From: Pseudonocardia sp. 73-21
GTDB lineage: Bacteria > Actinomycetota > Actinomycetes > Mycobacteriales > Pseudonocardiaceae
DNA: 44,501 nt
Direction: 5' to 3'
Assembly: GCF_001899645.1 (NCBI RefSeq)
Contig: NZ_MKVV01000006.1
Span: 12,520 to 57,020, forward strand
Shown here: positions 41,510 through 44,501 of the stretch, one piece after another
Layout: every line of letters begins with the position of its first letter
Numbering within the stretch: position 1 is the stretch's first letter
Made by a program: the position numbers and the translations under genes
Notes under the pieces: generated by a model
Database searches by the model: none
Seen by the model: the letters and a program-made list of their open reading frames with translations, nothing else
What the model was told of the DNA's origin: nothing

Positions 41510-42367
41510 TCAGATCAGGTCGCGGCGGCTCACGACCCCGCGCAGCACACCGTCCTCGGTGATCGGGACCGAGCGCAGGCCACCCGGGGCCAGCACCCGG
41601 GTCATCTCGTCGTAGGACGCGTCCGGCCCCAGGGTGACGACGTCGGTGGTCATCACCGCGGCGACCGTCGTGGCGTGCCAGGTCCGGTCGGGGGGCATGT
41701 CGGTCTCGCCCACGACGCCGACGACGACGCCGCGGCCGTCGACCACGGGCATCTCGCTGACGTGGTGGACCGACATCAGCTCGACGGCCCGTTCCACCGG
41801 TGTCTCCGGGGTCACCGTCACCAGGCCGTGCCCGTTCATCACGTCGCGGGCACACAGGAGCGTGTGCGGCGGCTCGTCCGCCCCCGTCGCAGGGCCCGGC
41901 CGGCTCCCGACCACCCGCAGCACCCGCCCGGTCGACGCCGGCACCCTCCGGTGCGTGCCCCTGAGGTGCCCCACCAGACGTTCGATCACCCCGCCGTGCG
42001 CGCGCCGACGCAGCAGGTCGCCCCGGGTGACGACCCCCACGAGCCGGCCGCGCTCGACGATCGGCATCACGCGGTGGCCCCCGTACCGGGCCAGCCGGTG
42101 GTCGAGGACGTGCACCTCGGTGTCGGGTCCGGCGGTCAGGACCGGTGTGCACATCACCGACCCGACGGTGGCCGTGCGGGCCTGCGGCTCGGGGAGGTCG
42201 AGGAGGTCGGCCGCGCCCACGATGCCGACGATGCGCCCGTCCGGGTCGACGACCGGCAGCGCACCGAACCCGTGGTCGGCCAGCAGCCGTCGTGCACGGG
42301 CGACCGGTTCCTCCGGTCGCACCGTCACCAGCAGGTGCGTCATGACGTCCCGGGCCCGCACGGCCAT
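41510..42367 (-). CDS. Four-CBS-domain protein (Hrp1-like)
   Basis: A 285-residue protein of two CBS pairs: ARDVMTHLLVTVRPEEPVAR (about 5–60), TVGSVMCTPVLTAGPDTEVH (about 67–122), ARDVMNGHGLVTVTPETPVE (about 173–225) and TVAAVMTTDVVTLGPDASYD (about 235–285). The pairs are joined by a linker rich in Arg/Gly. CBS pairs bind adenine nucleotides and act as energy sensors; M. tuberculosis Hrp1 (Rv2626c) is a CBS protein of the DosR regulon, with one pair only. There is no fused enzyme domain. Two operator-like palindromes lie 86 and 131 bp upstream of the ATG at 42367. Confidence 0.92.
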   Translation of the reverse strand: MAVRARDVMTHLLVTVRPEEPVARARRLLADHGFGALPVVDPDGRIVGIVGAADLLDLPEPQARTATVGSVMCTPVLTAGPDTEVHVLDHRLARYGGHRVMPIVERGRLVGVVTRGDLLRRRAHGGVIERLVGHLRGTHRRVPASTGRVLRVVGSRPGPATGADEPPHTLLCARDVMNGHGLVTVTPETPVERAVELMSVHHVSEMPVVDGRGVVVGVVGETDMPPDRTWHATTVAAVMTTDVVTLGPDASYDEMTRVLAPGGLRSVPITEDGVLRGVVSRRDLI

Positions 42368-42453
42368 GACCGGTCCTCCCTCGATCCGGGGCCGGGGGAT
42401 CCCACCGTCCCGCGCCCACGACCCGACGCTACGAGGGGGCCCGCCGGGCCGGC

Positions 42454-42466
42454 AGGGCCGAAGGGC
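42454..42466. promoter_or_regulatory. DosR-box-like site before CBS protein
   Basis: AGGGCCGAAGGGC, 86 bp upstream of the ATG at 42367. The second half is off consensus, although GGTCC follows at 42467–42471. Confidence 0.45.
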
Positions 42467-42498
42467 GGTCCTGCGGGGGGCCGCGGTGCGCCGGTTCC

Positions 42499-42514
42499 GG
42501 GGACCTCGGTCCCC
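42499..42514. promoter_or_regulatory. Perfect palindrome GGGGACC-TC-GGTCCCC
   Basis: A 16-base near-perfect palindrome (7-bp arms, 2-bp centre) between the CBS gene and the end of the PspAB gene. It matches the mycobacterial DosR core GGGACTWWAGTCCC at most positions. Since it lies 7 bp past the PspAB stop it could also serve as a small terminator hairpin; without a U-tract the operator reading is favoured. Confidence 0.5.
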
Positions 42515-42521
42515 CGCGCCG

Positions 42522-43103
42522 TCACGGGGCGGGTGCGCCCCAGATCGGGAACCAGCGCTCCAGGTCGGGCTCCATCGGGAGCTCGCCGTCGAGCAGGGCC
42601 CGCACCTGCAGCTCCAGAGCGGTGTCCCGGGTCCGGTCGGCGGCGGGCGCGAACGGGTAGACGGTGCCGCGCGCGAACAGGTGGACCAGGCCGAGGCGCC
42701 GCTCCGGCCCGTCCACCGGGTTGCTGACGAACCCGGTCACCGTGCACAGCAACGACGTGCCCAGCCCCGCCTCGTCCAGCGTCGTGTTCACGCCGTGCAG
42801 CTGGGTGGTGAGCGTGGTGAGGTAACCGTCGTCGCGGTGACACGTCACCCAGGTGCAGCCGAACTCGTCCGGCACGAACGTCACGGCGGTGCCGGGGTCG
42901 AGCCGCAGCAGGTCGCGGATGTCGGTCCAGGCCCGCTCGGACGCACCACCCTCGGCGGCCCGGACGCACACCGCGCCGGTGCCGGTGGGCGCGAACCCGG
43001 TGGCCTCGTGCAGGGTCAGCGCCGCACCGGGGATGCGGAACAGGACGTCGAGGCGCGGTTGCGGTGGTGTGGTCCGGCCCAGCAGCACGTCCAGGAAACC
43101 CAT
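42522..43103 (-). CDS. pspAB: PspA-associated protein PspAB
   Basis: A 193-residue actinobacterial protein matching the PspAB family. It begins MGFLDVLLGRTTPPQPRLDVLF and continues with ALTLHEATGFAPTGTGAVCV, VTFVPDEFGCTWVTCHRDD and RRLGLVHLFARGTVYPFAP. The usual neighbour is htpX, found here 10 bp upstream on the same strand. PspA itself and PspAA are not in this window. It presumably acts in phage-shock-type envelope stress; the biochemical role is unknown. Confidence 0.85.
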   Translation of the reverse strand: MGFLDVLLGRTTPPQPRLDVLFRIPGAALTLHEATGFAPTGTGAVCVRAAEGGASERAWTDIRDLLRLDPGTAVTFVPDEFGCTWVTCHRDDGYLTTLTTQLHGVNTTLDEAGLGTSLLCTVTGFVSNPVDGPERRLGLVHLFARGTVYPFAPAADRTRDTALELQVRALLDGELPMEPDLERWFPIWGAPAP

Positions 43104-43113
43104 CGCCGACCGC

Positions 43114-44010
43114 CTACATCTGCACGGCGAGGGCCGCGAGCTGGTCGAGCCGCTCCTGCAGCGGAGGGTGGGTCGACAGCAGCCCCGCCAGCCCGATCCC
43201 GGTACCGAGGGCCGGCGCGAACAGGAACGCGTTGAACGGCTGCACCGTGCGCAGGTCGCGGGTGGGGATCCTGGCGATGTCGTCGGACACCTTCACCAGC
43301 GCGGACGCGAGCGCCGACGGCTGCCCGGTCAGCACCGCCGCCGACCGGTCGGCCGCCAGCTCCCGGTAGCGCGACAACGCCCGGGTGAGCAGGAAGCTGA
43401 GCGCGTAGACCGCCCCGGACACGGCCAGCACACCCAGCACCACCAGCGCCAGGCTGTCCCGGCGCCCGCGGCCACCGAACATCGACGAGTAGAACCCCAG
43501 CCGCATCAGCAGCCCGGCCAGCACGCCGAGGAACGACGCGACCGTCATCACCGCGACATCGCGGTGGGCGACGTGGGACAGCTCGTGCGCGAGCACACCC
43601 TCGAGCTCCGCGGTGTCGAGCCGGCGCAGCAGCCCGTCGGTCACGCACAGCACCGCACGCCGGGAGCTGCGTCCCGTCGCGAACGCGTTCGGCAGGTCGG
43701 TGGCGGCGACGGCGATCGCCGGCTTGTCCATCCCCGCCGTCGCGCAGAGCCGGTCCACCACACCGTGCAGCCGCGGCTGCTGCTCGGGGGTCACGAGGGT
43801 CGCCCGCATCGCGTACAGCGCGATGCGGTCGGAGAACCAGAACTGCACGAGCAGGAACCCGCCGGCGACGACCGCCACCAGTACGACGGACCGGAGCAGC
43901 ACGACGAGGGCCACGACGAACGCCGCATAGACGACGACCAGCAGCACGACGGTGAGCAGCATCCTCGCCGTGAGCCCGTGGTCGGGCCGGAACCGGGTCG
44001 CCACCGTCAT
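43114..44010 (-). CDS. htpX: Zinc metalloprotease HtpX
   Basis: A 298-residue membrane M48 protease that degrades misfolded membrane proteins. Two N-terminal helices (MLLTVVLLVVVYAAFVVALV, SVVLVAVVAGGFLLVQFWFS) precede the zinc site HELSH (142–146). Further helices follow, then RYRELAADRSAA with the third zinc ligand Glu. AVAATDLPNAFATGRSS is the usual substrate-groove strand. The ATG at 44010 has GGAGG only 2 bases upstream, which is unusually close, yet the length fits the family. pspAB follows 10 bp downstream. Confidence 0.93.
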   Translation of the reverse strand: MTVATRFRPDHGLTARMLLTVVLLVVVYAAFVVALVVLLRSVVLVAVVAGGFLLVQFWFSDRIALYAMRATLVTPEQQPRLHGVVDRLCATAGMDKPAIAVAATDLPNAFATGRSSRRAVLCVTDGLLRRLDTAELEGVLAHELSHVAHRDVAVMTVASFLGVLAGLLMRLGFYSSMFGGRGRRDSLALVVLGVLAVSGAVYALSFLLTRALSRYRELAADRSAAVLTGQPSALASALVKVSDDIARIPTRDLRTVQPFNAFLFAPALGTGIGLAGLLSTHPPLQERLDQLAALAVQM

Positions 44011-44159
44011 CGCCTCCACCCTGGACGGTGCGCTGTCGCGGCGTGTCCGCGGCAGCGCTCCCGGACCGATGCTTCGCTCGTGCGGGGCCGCGACGCAGGG
44101 TCTTTCGTCGTCGTCCACGCGGCAGAGGTCCCCACGGCGGCTACCGCGGGCACGTGTGA

Positions 44160-44384
44160 GGTCATCCGTTCCTGGTTGGCACGGGTGCCCATGTTGTTCG
44201 GCACCAACACCTTCACCGACTCCTCGATCACCCCGACCAGCACCGTGGGGACGCCGCCCCACCGCTGCGCCGAGTCCGACTCCAGGACGCCGGACGCGGC
44301 GGTTCCGATCACCCCGCCGAGCAGCCCGCAGACGATCAACACCCCCGGCGGGACGTCGTGGACGGGGTTGCGGCCCACATCCAT
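44160..44384 (-). pseudogene. Fragment of a PrsW-type intramembrane protease gene
   Basis: On the minus strand the frame from 44384 encodes GVLIVCGLLGGVIGTAASGV, then LESDSAQRWGGVPTVLVGVI and EESVKVLVP. This resembles the start of the conserved PrsW/glutamic-protease core, where an EExxK motif ends the second helix of the domain. After LVPNNMG the similarity stops and low-complexity sequence follows to a stop at 44007, inside htpX. The remaining helices and the His motifs are missing. I take it as a decayed or deleted copy. Confidence 0.55.
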
Positions 44385-44501
44385 CGGGCGCGCCGCGCCA
44401 CCGCCCCGCGGTCGCCCTGCGCCGACCCGGGGCGATCGGCGCGGGCCGGCCTAGGAGGCTCCTGAATTAGCGCTGTATGCAGTCTTGGGGACGGTCAGGG
44501 T
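44385..44501. other. Right edge with a drop in GC content
   Basis: No gene is visible. Up to about 44450 the sequence keeps the high GC of the island. From about 44451 (ctaggaggctcctgaattag onward) it becomes markedly more AT-rich, with a small inverted repeat AGGAG/CTCCT (44454–44463). This may be the border of a neighbouring element, but too little is present to identify one. Confidence 0.35.

Noticed and set aside
44097..44110. AGGGTCTTTCGTCG upstream of htpX as an operator
   Set aside because: Too many mismatches in the outer bases to claim a site; htpX–pspAB may be controlled separately.

Overview
The window is one continuous stretch of very GC-rich DNA (clearly above 70% G+C by eye). 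Genes are tightly packed, often overlap by 4 bases (ATGA/GTGA), and frequently start with GTG. Codon use, the PspAB–HtpX pair, the mycobacterial-type PntAb/PntB and the WS/DGAT acyltransferases point to a high-GC actinomycete, probably Pseudonocardiales-like. That assignment is inference; no rRNA or other taxonomic marker is present.

The content closely resembles a DosR/DevR (mycobacteria) or OsdR (Streptomyces) dormancy and hypoxia regulon, gathered into an island. Seen directly: five universal stress proteins plus one degenerate copy, a DevS/DosT-like GAF–GAF histidine kinase with the heme-ligand His and distal Tyr retained, two WS/DGAT acyltransferases flanking an acyl-CoA ligase (storage lipid), a CtpF-like P-type ATPase, a four-CBS protein like Hrp1, a GH65 enzyme, two triple-BON proteins, a flavodoxin, a flavin split-barrel protein, a second FtsH and a membrane transhydrogenase. 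About 14 to 16 copies of a semi-palindrome close to RGGGCCGWWSGTCCC (or its complement GGGACSWWCGGCCCY) lie mostly 35–105 bp upstream of these genes. It resembles the DosR box, and I infer that it ties the island together. No response regulator gene is in the window.

Layout. 1–1387 (+): truncated alpha/beta hydrolase and USP. 1418–6462 (−): GNAT–acyl-CoA synthetase fusion, tandem USP, CPBP protease, small membrane protein. 6547–8976 (−): GH65. 9200–16490 (+): BON, USP-like, WS/DGAT, acyl-CoA ligase, WS/DGAT, hydrolase, USP; the last two repeat the module at the left edge. 16545–19062 (−): hydrolase remnant, alcohol dehydrogenase, USP, LiaF-like protein. 19249–22211 (+): P-type ATPase and a GerW/YtfJ-like protein. 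22186–23124 (−): MerR-type regulator. 23510–27916 (+): heme sensor kinase and a very unusual PAP2–kinase–flippase fusion. 27924–30007 (−): epimerase, flavodoxin, flavin split-barrel protein. 30158–30682 (+): MarR. 30683–34595 (−): FtsH, flippase, EamA-type transporter in one overlapping operon. 34820–39419 (+): BON, secreted GH31, aldehyde dehydrogenase, DUF779. 39445–44010 (−): PntB, PntAb, a 68-aa protein, CBS protein, PspAB, HtpX. 44160–44384 holds a PrsW remnant, and base composition changes at the right edge.

Working model (inference): low oxygen or a redox change is sensed by the heme kinase, and a response regulator encoded elsewhere acts on the repeated operators. Carbon then goes to acyl storage, NAD(P)H is balanced by transhydrogenase and dehydrogenases, and the envelope is protected by FtsH, HtpX/PspAB, CPBP, BON and flippase-type proteins.
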